This document shows, piece by piece, positions 27,782 to 37,043 of a DNA stretch of 64,000 nucleotides. Below the pieces are notes generated by a model. That model did no database searches. It was given only the letters and a program-made list of their open reading frames with translations, and was not told the origin of the DNA. The stretch comes from Sulfurospirillum diekertiae (GTDB lineage Bacteria; Campylobacterota; Campylobacteria; Campylobacterales; Sulfurospirillaceae), in the NCBI RefSeq assembly GCF_002309535.1, contig NZ_CP023275.1, forward strand, positions 620,001 through 684,000, written 5' to 3'. The translations under genes were made by a program, and so were the position numbers. Positions within the stretch are counted from its first letter, which is position 1. The number at the start of each line of letters is the position of its first letter.

Positions 27782-28453
27782 ATGATTAATGTCTTGATGA
27801 TAGAAGATGATACCGAATTCGCCGAAATTTTAAGTGAATATCTTGCGAAATACAATATTAAAATTACCAATTTTGAAGATCCTTATTTGGGGTTAAGTGC
27901 TGGAGTCAAAAAATATGATTTACTCATTTTGGATTTGACATTGCCTGGGATGGATGGACTTGAGGTTTGCAAAGAGATTGTTGCGCAATATGACATTCCT
28001 ATCATTATCTCTTCGGCACGCAGCGATATCAGTGATAAAGTCATCGGCCTTCAAATCGGTGCGGATGATTATTTACCAAAACCGTATGATCCTAAAGAGA
28101 TGTATGCACGCATTCAAAGCTTGATTCGTCGTTATAAAAAAAGCTCAACGTTGGAAGAACAGCAAAGTCATAGTGTTTTCTTGGTCGATGAAAAACGCCA
28201 TGAAATCTCTTTTAAAGGAGAGGTTCTTAATCTTACTCCCGCAGAATATGAGATACTCTCGTATATGATTCGTCAAAATGGTTTTTCGATCTCGCGTGAG
28301 CAGTTAGTATATAACTGTAAATCGCTGAAAGATAAAGGCTCTAAAAGTTTAGATGTCATTATCGGTCGTTTGCGTACTAAAATTGGTGATGATTCTAAAA
28401 GCCCTGAGTACATCCACTCCGTACGAGGTATTGGGTACAAGCTTGTCGGATGA
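27782..28453 (+). CDS. OmpR-family response regulator
   Basis: A 223-residue regulator. The receiver (1-118) has the acidic pair DD near residue 9, the phospho-acceptor in LILDLTLPGMDG (Asp ~52), and K in PKPYDP (~102). The C-terminal winged helix (~130-223) ends with IHSVRGIGYKLVG. It resembles the ArsR/CpxR-like regulators of Campylobacterota that pair with an ArsS-like kinase. It overlaps the kinase by 4 bp. The ATTAA direct repeats before the Spy-like gene are likely targets. The stimulus (acid, metal or envelope stress) is not deducible. Confidence 0.9.
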   Translation: MINVLMIEDDTEFAEILSEYLAKYNIKITNFEDPYLGLSAGVKKYDLLILDLTLPGMDGLEVCKEIVAQYDIPIIISSARSDISDKVIGLQIGADDYLPKPYDPKEMYARIQSLIRRYKKSSTLEEQQSHSVFLVDEKRHEISFKGEVLNLTPAEYEILSYMIRQNGFSISREQLVYNCKSLKDKGSKSLDVIIGRLRTKIGDDSKSPEYIHSVRGIGYKLVG

Positions 28454-29697
28454 TTAAAAACTCAATTCTCAACAAGATCAGTGCGATCTTTTTTCTCTCA
28501 CTTTTTTTACTGGCGATGTTCTTTGCTCTTTTGTTGGAGCATCAAAGCGATAAAAATCTAGAGAATATGAAACAGCGCCAAATTCAATCGGTCAATTATT
28601 TGTTAGTCATGTATCGTAACAACGTTCAGCCAAAAGATATTGAAGAGTATTTCAATAATTTTGGACTCAAAAAAGTTGCCAGTAAACATCTGCGTGATTC
28701 TGTTCTCGCCAATGGGGTGGTTATTTTCCAAAAACTTTCTCCCATTAGCCGTTTTTCTTCCATTGTGTACAATGACCGTTATTATCTTTTTATTGATAAT
28801 TTTGAATCTAGTGTTCTTTTAGAGAGCCAAGACTACAAAAATTTTAATGAAAGTTTATGGGTTGTTTTTGTCATTGCGTTGTTGATTTTGCTTTACATGT
28901 ACGTCTCTATTTTTAAAAGTATTGCACCGCTTAAGACACTCAGTTCGCAAATACGCAAGTTTGCCAGTGGGGATTTAAGCATTGAGTGTCAGAGTGAATC
29001 GAATGATGAAATCGGTGAAGTTGCCAATGAGTTTGATCGTGCTGTTAAAAAAATACGCGATCTTATCAATTCCAGACAGCTTTTTTTACGGACGATTATG
29101 CATGAGCTCAAAACGCCGATTGGTAAAGGGCGTATTGTTGCTGAAATGCTTGAGGATGCTATCGCTAAAAAACGGTTAGTCGGAGTGTTTGGTAGGCTTG
29201 ATCTTTTGATTGCCGAATTTTCCAAGATTGAGCAGCTTACATCACAGCGGTATGAACTCAATCTCAAAGAGTATTCGCTTTTACATGTAATCGATCAAGC
29301 GATTGATCTTTTGATGCTTGATGACCAAAAAAGAGAAGATCAGGTCCATGTTGAAGGCGATTTTGATTTTAAAGTGACCGTTGACTTTGAGCTTATGGCG
29401 TTAGCGATTAAAAACTTGATGGATAACGCGATGAAGCATAGCCTCAATCATCGTGTCTTTGTAAAAAGCAGTGGGCAGAGGCTGATTATTGCGAATGAAG
29501 GTGAGCCTCTTAAAATGGCGATTGAAGAGTATTTTCAACCGTTTGTCTCTGGCTCTAAAGCGTGTGGTAGTGGATTGGGGCTTGGACTGTATATTGTCAA
29601 AAATATTGTGGAACAACATGGATTGGAAATAGCGTACGCCTATGAAGCAGGCTATCATCACTTTAGCATTGATTTTTCAAAAGGATTTATCGCATGA
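28450..29697 (+). CDS. Sensor histidine kinase, ArsS-like
   Basis: A 415-residue membrane kinase. TM1 is at residues ~8-28, a ~100-residue periplasmic sensor follows, TM2 is at ~135-155, then a HAMP domain, the dimerisation helix with phospho-accepting His in IMHELKTPIGKGRI (~218), and an ATPase domain with NLMDNAMKH (N-box) and GSGLGLGLYIV (G-box). The HELKTPIxKGRI block is characteristic of the ArsS group of Campylobacterota. It is coupled to the regulator upstream and overlaps recR by 4 bp. Confidence 0.9.
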   Translation: MIKNSILNKISAIFFLSLFLLAMFFALLLEHQSDKNLENMKQRQIQSVNYLLVMYRNNVQPKDIEEYFNNFGLKKVASKHLRDSVLANGVVIFQKLSPISRFSSIVYNDRYYLFIDNFESSVLLESQDYKNFNESLWVVFVIALLILLYMYVSIFKSIAPLKTLSSQIRKFASGDLSIECQSESNDEIGEVANEFDRAVKKIRDLINSRQLFLRTIMHELKTPIGKGRIVAEMLEDAIAKKRLVGVFGRLDLLIAEFSKIEQLTSQRYELNLKEYSLLHVIDQAIDLLMLDDQKREDQVHVEGDFDFKVTVDFELMALAIKNLMDNAMKHSLNHRVFVKSSGQRLIIANEGEPLKMAIEEYFQPFVSGSKACGSGLGLGLYIVKNIVEQHGLEIAYAYEAGYHHFSIDFSKGFIA

Positions 29698-30263
29698 TGA
29701 GAGGGTTAGAGAAGTTTAATAAGCTGGTCGATGCCTTTGAAAAACTCCCAACAGTTGGTCGAAAGTCGGCTATTAGATTTGCGTATCATTTGGTTTTAAA
29801 CGATACCTTTTCTGCGATGAAACTTGCGAATGCCATTGAGAGTGCGATTCAGAGTATTCGAAAATGCGAACAGTGTGGAGCCCTCAGTGAGCATGAAATT
29901 TGTGATATTTGCCTTGATGAAAGACGTGATAGTCAAAAGCTCTGCATTGTTGAAAGCGCCAAAGATATTTTTGTGTTAGAGGAGCATAAACTGTTTGATG
30001 GGCACTATTTTGTTCTGTGTGATTTGGAAGAAGAGACGCTCAGTAAACTTGAAGCGATGGTCAATGAAGATGTGAAAGAGATGATTTTTGCGCTGACGCC
30101 TTCGTTGGCAAGTGACGCGCTTATTTTATTTATCGAGGATAAACTTAAAGCGTATGATCTACATTTTACAAAAATTGCTCAAGGCGTACCAACAGGTGTG
30201 CACCTTGAAAATGTTGATATGCTCTCATTATCGAAAGCTTTGGAATCACGTACCAAAATTTAG
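29694..30263 (+). CDS. recR: Recombination protein RecR
   Basis: A 189-residue protein of the RecFOR pathway that helps load RecA on gaps. A helix-hairpin-helix (KLPTVGRKSAIRFAYHL) comes first, then a C4 zinc finger (CEQCGALSEHEICDIC), and the Toprim domain starting at CIVESAKDIFVLEE. The Walker-like end (ALTPSLASDALILFIEDKL) is present. Slightly shorter than the usual 200 residues, as in other members of the phylum. It is translated from an ATG overlapping the kinase stop. Confidence 0.93.
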   Translation: MMRGLEKFNKLVDAFEKLPTVGRKSAIRFAYHLVLNDTFSAMKLANAIESAIQSIRKCEQCGALSEHEICDICLDERRDSQKLCIVESAKDIFVLEEHKLFDGHYFVLCDLEEETLSKLEAMVNEDVKEMIFALTPSLASDALILFIEDKLKAYDLHFTKIAQGVPTGVHLENVDMLSLSKALESRTKI

Positions 30264-30265
30264 GC

Positions 30266-32464
30266 TCAATCTGTCTTTGTTTCATTGAAAAATTTATAAT
30301 TATTTTTTCCTAATTGTTTGGCACTGTACATAGCCTTGTCTGCTTGCAAGATGAGTTCATCCGCCTCAAGCGTATCGCAAGGGTAGAAACTAACACCCAG
30401 GCTTGCCGAAATATAAAGATCAATCCCATTAACAACGATCACCTCTTGTATGGTTTCTAAAATTCTGACAAGAATGGCTTCGCACTCTTTTGGCTCTTTA
30501 AGATGGGTCAGTAGTGCTACGAATTCGTCGCCACCTAAGCGAGCGATGGTCTCATTCTGACGAATCAGTTTGGTAATGCGCTCAGCCACAATAATGAGTA
30601 ACTCATCTCCAATGCTATGACCATAGGTATCGTTGACTCCTTTAAAGCCATCAAGATCAATATAGACAACAGCAAAATAAGTATGATAGCGCTGTGCTTC
30701 GGCAATAGCTTGATGGAGCCTATCCCAAAATAAAATACGATTGGGAAGAGAAGTTAGAACATCATGTTGGGCAAGGTGTTCTAATGCTTTTTCATGTTCT
30801 TTGATGGTGGATATATCAGTAAAAAGTGCTACAAAATGTTGAACTTCTCCTTCGCTGTCTTTAACGGCACTAATGTTTAACATTTCAGCAGTTAAGCTAC
30901 CATCTTTACGACGGTTCCATATTTCCCCTTGCCAGTTGCCTTTTGTAAAAATACTGTGCCACATTTGTGTATAAAAACTGTTTTCATGTCTTCCTGATTT
31001 TAAGATGCGAGGGTTATGTCCAATGATCTCGGATGCTTCAAAACCAGAGTTCCGAATGAAAGCCTCATTCGCTTCAATAATTGTGCCTTGTGGATCGGTA
31101 ATAATAATTCCCTCTTTTGCGTGGGTAAAAACGTTGGCTGCAAGTTGTACTTTGGAATCGCTGGTGCTTTTATCAATTACAAGGGCAATAAATTGCACTT
31201 CATCTTCCACGAGTTTGATTTCTCTAGGCGTAAGATTTTGCTGTTGCAAAGAACAAATGATTAAAAGACCAAGAGGTTTTTTAAGTGCTGAAAAAATAGG
31301 ATTTATCCAACATGTTTGGGTAGCATCGGATAAAAAACATTGAAACGCTTCATCTGCACACCAGTGTTGATTTTTTATGTCACTGAGCAAGATAGGTTCA
31401 GATTGAAGTTGCATGAGATGATTCAAAAATGGAGTGTTGTTTTGTGACGTCTTTATCAGTGCCATACTCAGGTCTTGAAGCTCTTTGGATGTAGCACCAA
31501 GTGTTAGTTTTGTGATGGTTTCATCAAAGAGTAAAATACTGCATCCAATACGGCGGTAGTGTATGGATTCAATGCCTCCAATCATTACATGTAAAATGGT
31601 TGAGAGGGGTGAAGTGTTTACCATCATCTGTAAAATTTGTTTATGGTGTTGTTCGCATTCTTGGATGTACTTACGTTCGTCAATGTCTGCTAGCACACCA
31701 ACAAGTCCTAGCTCTCTGCCTTTGTCGTCGTAAAAACGTTTGCCTTCGAGGTTTCCCCAAAAACTTGTACCATCCTTGCGACAATAGATCCGTTCTAAAT
31801 CTACGGATGATATGCTACTACCAAGAAGTGATAGCATCTTAGTCCGGCCGATCTCTTTTTCGCTGGGATGGATGAGTTCAACATACTCTTTGCCAATGAG
31901 TTCCTCAAGAGGGTATAAAAACATTTCAGCCATGCGTCGATTGGCATGAATGATATAGCCTTCAAGGTTGACTAAGAAGATCGCAACACTAGAGGTATCC
32001 ATGATTTGTTTGAAGAGGATTTCTTGTTTAGCAAGATTTTCATTGACTGCATCTAACTGCTTTTCTGTTTCTTTTCGCATAGTGATATCATGTATGATTG
32101 AAAAAAGAACTCTTTTCTTACCTAACGTAATAGGTGTTGAATAAACTTCAACATCTTTTATTTCATTGTTGGCAAGCTTGTGTTGAAAGGTAAAGTAGTT
32201 ACGCTCTTCCATGAGAGCACGTTGTCGTTCTTGATGTACCTCATTGGGAGGGAGTGTATTAAATGAAGCAACAGACATTCCCACAAGATGATCTAGTGGA
32301 TACCCATAGAACTGTGCTGCAGCTTTATTGGCGTTAATAATCTCTCCGCTGTGAGGATCAATGAGAAGCATAACGGAACTACTATCATCAAAAAATCGGT
32401 AGAGGGCATTATATGTGTTGTCTGATAAAAATAAAGTATCAAAAAATGTGCTAAACAGACTCAT
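30266..32464 (-). CDS. PAS-PAS-GAF-like-PAS diguanylate cyclase
   Basis: A 732-residue cytoplasmic signalling protein. PAS domains are at residues ~25-140, ~150-275 and ~440-560 (each closing with DITxxK/DIDERK/DISTIKE), a GAF-like region at ~285-430, and a GGDEF domain at ~565-730 with the exact active motif ARLGGDEF. No EAL domain is present, so it should make cyclic di-GMP. The inhibitory RxxD site reads RQNE, so product inhibition may be lost or weak. I chose the ATG at 32464, after AGAGGG; the frame could extend to 32491 without a ribosome site. It is a single-gene unit. Confidence 0.9.
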   Translation of the reverse strand: MSLFSTFFDTLFLSDNTYNALYRFFDDSSSVMLLIDPHSGEIINANKAAAQFYGYPLDHLVGMSVASFNTLPPNEVHQERQRALMEERNYFTFQHKLANNEIKDVEVYSTPITLGKKRVLFSIIHDITMRKETEKQLDAVNENLAKQEILFKQIMDTSSVAIFLVNLEGYIIHANRRMAEMFLYPLEELIGKEYVELIHPSEKEIGRTKMLSLLGSSISSVDLERIYCRKDGTSFWGNLEGKRFYDDKGRELGLVGVLADIDERKYIQECEQHHKQILQMMVNTSPLSTILHVMIGGIESIHYRRIGCSILLFDETITKLTLGATSKELQDLSMALIKTSQNNTPFLNHLMQLQSEPILLSDIKNQHWCADEAFQCFLSDATQTCWINPIFSALKKPLGLLIICSLQQQNLTPREIKLVEDEVQFIALVIDKSTSDSKVQLAANVFTHAKEGIIITDPQGTIIEANEAFIRNSGFEASEIIGHNPRILKSGRHENSFYTQMWHSIFTKGNWQGEIWNRRKDGSLTAEMLNISAVKDSEGEVQHFVALFTDISTIKEHEKALEHLAQHDVLTSLPNRILFWDRLHQAIAEAQRYHTYFAVVYIDLDGFKGVNDTYGHSIGDELLIIVAERITKLIRQNETIARLGGDEFVALLTHLKEPKECEAILVRILETIQEVIVVNGIDLYISASLGVSFYPCDTLEADELILQADKAMYSAKQLGKNNYKFFNETKTD

Positions 32465-32598
32465 TGTACCCTCTGTTGAGAAATATAACATCTAAAATAA
32501 TATTAGTGTAACATAAAATTTGTAATGTTTGGTTGTAGAATCGACAGCAGCTCAATAGATATATTTTAATAAAAATAGAAAATTAAAAAGAGAGGAGT

Positions 32599-34413
32599 TT
32601 AGCCCCTCTTTGCTTCCTCTACCATATGATCTAAAATTGTGAAGAGCTCTTTACTTTTTGTCTCGACAATTTTAAAATTATTTAGAATTTCCTCAGATTT
32701 TTCCACACAATTATTGTTTTTAATACAGGCTAAAGAGGCATATATTTTATCATGAACATTTTGATGCGGTGATGCAAGGAGCGCATAACTTGGGACATTT
32801 TCAAAGGCTTTTTTACCATCTCCATGTTCATACCATTTTCCTAACCTACACTGGTGATGATCACTAAATGTTGTTTTTTCTTCATTATGGAAAATTGAGT
32901 TGTACGCTTTAAGTTTGAAAATAATATGATCAAGCTTAGCAAGTTCAATGAAAATATCGTAAGAGATAAGAAGATTTTCTTGGCGTATGGCATCAGCATT
33001 GTCTGTAAGTTCACTTAAAGCTTGCCTGAAGAGATCAACTTGCGAAACAGTGTCTTTGACGTAAACTTCCGTACTTTCGCTACTTTCTACCATCGTTTCG
33101 GCATTTTGCTTCAAAATATTGATCGTGGCTTCTACTTCTGTAGTTGCTTTTTGGGTACGTTCTGCAAGTTTTCGAACTTCATCCGCAACAACCGCAAAGC
33201 CACGACCATGTTCCCCTGCACGCGCTGCCTCAATTGCAGCATTCAGTGCAAGAAGATTGGTTTGATCTGAAATATCTTTAATCAGGGCAATGACCTGTGC
33301 AATTTCATCGGTACTATGAGTGACGCTATCGGCATTTTTTCGCGTATCGTTAATTCTCTCAACGATATGTTCCATTGCGCCTATAATTTGATCGGTATTT
33401 TGGTGCACATTTTTAACGACTAAAGAAGTTTTATCATTGAGTTGCAAAATATTTTGTAATGTTTCTATCGTTGTTTGCATCGTTTGTTGAATATCCGTAC
33501 TTCCGTGAATGGCTCCCTCACTCATTAAATCGGTTAATGAAATCATTAATTGTGAATGAGCCATATGTTGGTTAATTTCAGTGTGAGCCTCTTTGATCTT
33601 ACTCTCTTCTAATTGAGCAAGATGAACAATTTGTTCAAATTTATCAAAAAGGCGATTAAAATTTTGGGACGTTTGAGCAATCTCATCTTGTGACTCTATA
33701 GGTAAACGGCTAGAGAGATCGCCTTGTTCCGATGCTAATGAGGCAGCAATAGTCTTAAGGCGGTTGATATTTTTAAGAATAATGGTGTTGGTAAACCCTA
33801 AAGCTGCGAGCAAAATAATAATACCAATTAAAGCAGTCAAGGCCATTGTCGCAAAGCCTTTTTGAAGGACATCATTTGATATATTTTCATCGGCTTCAGC
33901 TTGTTGATTTGCCATAATCACAAGTTGATCAATATATTGACGATGTATGTCATAGTATTTTTGTAGATCGCCTTCTAACAATGCTCGTGCTTCTTGTATA
34001 TTGCCTTTTTCAATGGCAGGAATGAATTTTTTTTCAGTAAGGTCAAAATAACTCAATGCTGAGTTTTTAATCTCCTTTAAAACCAAATTTTTCATACGTG
34101 ATTCAAGATTACTCTGATCCCAATAGCTTTGACGATCGGTAAAATCTTTTTTAAGGGCATCCAGTTTGGCTTTAAGAGTAGAAATCTGTTCGGGTGTGCT
34201 ATTCAGGAGCTCATAAGTAACAAGGCGAGTTTCAAGGATGTACTCTGGAGGTGGGAGAATATCGGCTAAAAGGTCTTTTGAAAGAATAATTTTTTCGTAG
34301 AGGTTACCTTTGATTTGTACCGTTTGAATCGTCATAAAAGAGACACCAATAACAAGTATCACCACCAAGGAGCTAATGAACGCAGAAATAATTAATCGTA
34401 GTTTAATCGTCAT
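32599..34413 (-). CDS. Methyl-accepting chemotaxis protein with C-terminal CZB domain
   Basis: A 604-residue receptor. TM1 is at ~7-30, a periplasmic helical sensor at ~31-185, TM2 at ~190-215, HAMP at ~215-270, and the signalling hairpin contains [39 protein letters not shown], broken here as the standard MCP tip. The C-terminal part (~490-585) is a zinc-binding CZB domain with [10 protein letters not shown] and HQNVHD; such domains sense hypochlorous acid or zinc through the Cys-Zn site. I chose the ATG at 34413 (after AAAGG) over 34458. Confidence 0.92.
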   Translation of the reverse strand: MTIKLRLIISAFISSLVVILVIGVSFMTIQTVQIKGNLYEKIILSKDLLADILPPPEYILETRLVTYELLNSTPEQISTLKAKLDALKKDFTDRQSYWDQSNLESRMKNLVLKEIKNSALSYFDLTEKKFIPAIEKGNIQEARALLEGDLQKYYDIHRQYIDQLVIMANQQAEADENISNDVLQKGFATMALTALIGIIILLAALGFTNTIILKNINRLKTIAASLASEQGDLSSRLPIESQDEIAQTSQNFNRLFDKFEQIVHLAQLEESKIKEAHTEINQHMAHSQLMISLTDLMSEGAIHGSTDIQQTMQTTIETLQNILQLNDKTSLVVKNVHQNTDQIIGAMEHIVERINDTRKNADSVTHSTDEIAQVIALIKDISDQTNLLALNAAIEAARAGEHGRGFAVVADEVRKLAERTQKATTEVEATINILKQNAETMVESSESTEVYVKDTVSQVDLFRQALSELTDNADAIRQENLLISYDIFIELAKLDHIIFKLKAYNSIFHNEEKTTFSDHHQCRLGKWYEHGDGKKAFENVPSYALLASPHQNVHDKIYASLACIKNNNCVEKSEEILNNFKIVETKSKELFTILDHMVEEAKRG

Positions 34414-34548
34414 AAAGAAGCCTTTTGTAAAAAAATTCATCGAGAACAAAGAAGGCAATAAAAATAATATGCATAAATTATTCCTTATAAAATTAAATTA
34501 AAATTTTATTGATCAATAGTGATTCTTAAGAATGTTAAAAGTGAAGGA

Positions 34549-34574
34549 TAGGACGTTTACATGTAAACGTCCTA
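34549..34574. repeat. 26-bp perfect palindrome containing TTTACATGTAAA
   Basis: The dispersed palindrome at 34556-34567 is extended on both sides (TAGGACG...CGTCCTA) to 26 bp of perfect symmetry, just after the acyl-CoA ligase stop. It may act as the ligase's terminator hairpin on the minus strand, although no clear T-run follows there. Confidence 0.6.
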
Positions 34575-34582
34575 GAAGTTTT

Positions 34583-36223
34583 TTAATGCGCGTATTTTTT
34601 ACGGAGTTCTTTTTTATCGACTTTCCCAATGCTCGTTTTATCGATGCTTTCTACAAATTTTATTTTTAAAAGCATACTCTCACGCGCCATAATACCTTTT
34701 TTAATAAACTCTTTGGCATGAAGAAGGAGTTCTTTTTCGCTAATGGCTTTACTTGAGTCGATCACCACAAGAGCAAGAGGTCTCTCTCCCCATTTTTCAT
34801 CGTCAATGCCAATAACCGCAACTTCTTTCACAAAAGCATGTTGGTTAATAATATCTTCAAGCTCCAAAGACGAGACCCATTCGCCTCCCACTTTGATAAT
34901 GTCTTTGACGCGATCAGTGATTTTAATATAGCCTTTTTCATCAACATTGGCCATATCGCCTGTGTGTAAATAACCACCACTCCAAAGAATTTCAGAGTTT
35001 TTTTGATCTTTAAAATAGCCTTGACTCAGCCAAGGAGAACGCACAACGATTTCACCGGTGCTCATTCCATCGCGAGGAAGCGGTTGCATCTGTTCATTCA
35101 CAATTTGCATTTCCACAAGACCCATAGGGCGACCCGTTTTGATGCGAATATCGCTTTGGGCATCATCATCCAGCGCTAACATCTCAGGGGTGAGTTGTGC
35201 CACACTTAAAATAGGGCAGGTCTCGCTCATACCATAGCCTGTGAACATGTCAATGCCTCTTGAGAGTGCCTCTTTACACATTGACTTAGGAAGCGATGCT
35301 CCACCGATCATCACTTTCCATCCTTTGAGATTTACCTCATTAATTTTAGGTGAGTTGAAAAGCATGTGCATGATGGTTGGAACACAATGAGAGAAGGTAA
35401 CGCCTTCTTTGTCAATGAGGTCTAAAAGCACGTCTGGCATATAACGTCCTGGATAGACTTGTTTGACGCCCAACATGGTTGCGACATAAGGCAATCCCCA
35501 CGCATGGACGTGAAACATCGGGGTAATGGGCATATACACATCCCCTTGATGAAAACTACCTTGTTTTGGGGCACTTCCAAGTGTGGAAAGCGCGCCTAAC
35601 GTATGCAAAACAAGTTGGCGATGGGTAAAGTAAACACCTTTGGGGAGACCCGTTGTTCCTGTGGTATAAAAGGTTGTTGCACGAGTATTCTCATCGAAGT
35701 CTGGAAAATCAAATGTATCGGCACTTTGCGCAAGCAGTTGCTCGTATTCGCCTTTTACATGTAAAGAGGTTGGGGGGATTTTACCATCATCTGAGAGAAC
35801 AATAAAAGCATCAATATCGAGTCTTCCTTTAATCTGCTCTAAGGTGGGAAGAAGATCCGTGTGTGCCAAGATGACATCATCTTCAGCGTGATCAATCGTA
35901 TAGAGAATCTGCTCAGGAGCGAGTCTAATATTGATGGTATGAAGAATAGCACCTAACATGGGAATAGCAAAATAGCATTCCAAATAACGATGGGAGTCAT
36001 AGTCCATAACAGCAACGGTATCACCTGCTTTGACTCCTATAGAGGTTAACATATTGGCTAGTTGATGAACGCGTTTTTTAAAGGTCGCATAGGTAAAGCG
36101 CTTATCGCTACGATAGACAATCTCTTGGTTCGGATCAAAATAGATAGGAGCATTTAGAATATTTTTTATCAGTAGCTGATAATCATGTGCGTAAGGGTTA
36201 TTGAGTGTTTTTTCGAGCTGCAC
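34583..36223 (-). CDS. AMP-dependent acyl-CoA ligase (long/medium-chain fatty acid type)
   Basis: A 546-residue adenylate-forming enzyme. The P-loop-like motif is TFYTTGTTGLPKGV near residue 190, then MFHVHAWGLPY, the GYGMSETCP core, and YLHTGDMANVDEKGYI; the C-terminal Lys lies in KTSIGKVDKK. It would activate a carboxylic acid with ATP and CoA; the fatty-acid subclass is suggested by the FHVHAWG block. The start is GTG 36223, with AAAGGAG. It is the last gene of the minus-strand operon, 20 bp after aroE. In the absence of other beta-oxidation genes here, its role may be lipid salvage; that is inference. Confidence 0.88.
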   Translation of the reverse strand: MQLEKTLNNPYAHDYQLLIKNILNAPIYFDPNQEIVYRSDKRFTYATFKKRVHQLANMLTSIGVKAGDTVAVMDYDSHRYLECYFAIPMLGAILHTINIRLAPEQILYTIDHAEDDVILAHTDLLPTLEQIKGRLDIDAFIVLSDDGKIPPTSLHVKGEYEQLLAQSADTFDFPDFDENTRATTFYTTGTTGLPKGVYFTHRQLVLHTLGALSTLGSAPKQGSFHQGDVYMPITPMFHVHAWGLPYVATMLGVKQVYPGRYMPDVLLDLIDKEGVTFSHCVPTIMHMLFNSPKINEVNLKGWKVMIGGASLPKSMCKEALSRGIDMFTGYGMSETCPILSVAQLTPEMLALDDDAQSDIRIKTGRPMGLVEMQIVNEQMQPLPRDGMSTGEIVVRSPWLSQGYFKDQKNSEILWSGGYLHTGDMANVDEKGYIKITDRVKDIIKVGGEWVSSLELEDIINQHAFVKEVAVIGIDDEKWGERPLALVVIDSSKAISEKELLLHAKEFIKKGIMARESMLLKIKFVESIDKTSIGKVDKKELRKKYAH

Positions 36224-36243
36224 GAGCTCTCCTTTAGTAAGAT

Positions 36244-37035
36244 TTAGATATCAAAAGCAGGGCGCATCAATGATTCGATCATTTTAACGTCGTAGTGTTG
36301 AGAGAAGAAAAGGTTAAAGGCAAATACGCCTTGGTAAAGAAGCATATCTTTACCATCTTTACATGTAAGACCATAATTTTTTGCAAGTTCTAAAAAGGGC
36401 GTTGGTTTATTATAAATAACGTCAAATACATATTTTGAATGTGCAAAAATATTTTTTAAGAGTTCTGGTTCACAAGGGTACTCTTCATCTTTAAGACCTG
36501 CAGAAGTGGTATTGATGATGAGATCATAAGGCAGAGGAGTGAATGTCTGCCATGTTTTACATGTAAAGCCTTTCGCTTCAAAAAAGGAAAGCCTAGAAGC
36601 TGAGCGGTTGAGGATTGTTGTTTCAATCTGATGTGCTTTTAAAATAATAGCAATGGCTTTAGCCGTTCCACCTGCACCCAAAATCAGGGCATTGCGAATA
36701 TAGCCAAAGGGCTTAATTGCCTCGTAAAATCCTTCTGCATCGGTGTTGTATCCAATGACACGTGTGCCTTCTCGAACGAGTGTATTGACTGCACCAATCT
36801 CTTTTGCAATGCCTCTCACTTCATCACATTGGGCAAAGGCGGTCTCTTTATGGGGAACGGTGACATTGGCACCTTCTAATTTCATTGCATGAAACGTTGC
36901 CATGAGTTTTTCGGGGTCTGTAATGGCTTTGCGAATATAACAGCCATCAAGTTTTAAAGCTTGCAATACGGTGTTATGCAATCTTGGGGAAATAGAGTGT
37001 GCAACAGGATAACCAAAAATACTAAAGAGTAACAT
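36244..37035 (-). CDS. aroE: Shikimate dehydrogenase
   Basis: A 263-residue enzyme reducing 3-dehydroshikimate with NADPH. Conserved blocks are YPVAHSISPRLHN (substrate Ser pair), ANVTVPHKE with catalytic Lys, NTDAEGF, and the dinucleotide site GAGGTAKAI followed by NRSAS. Two copies of the dispersed palindrome (exact at 36556, near at 36358) read in the F-T-C-K phase and give FTCK and LTCK. It is 8 bp downstream of trpE and belongs to the aroE end of the conserved fur-lysS-glyA cluster. Confidence 0.95.
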   Translation of the reverse strand: MLLFSIFGYPVAHSISPRLHNTVLQALKLDGCYIRKAITDPEKLMATFHAMKLEGANVTVPHKETAFAQCDEVRGIAKEIGAVNTLVREGTRVIGYNTDAEGFYEAIKPFGYIRNALILGAGGTAKAIAIILKAHQIETTILNRSASRLSFFEAKGFTCKTWQTFTPLPYDLIINTTSAGLKDEEYPCEPELLKNIFAHSKYVFDVIYNKPTPFLELAKNYGLTCKDGKDMLLYQGVFAFNLFFSQHYDVKMIESLMRPAFDI

Positions 37036-37043
37036 GTGAAGCG

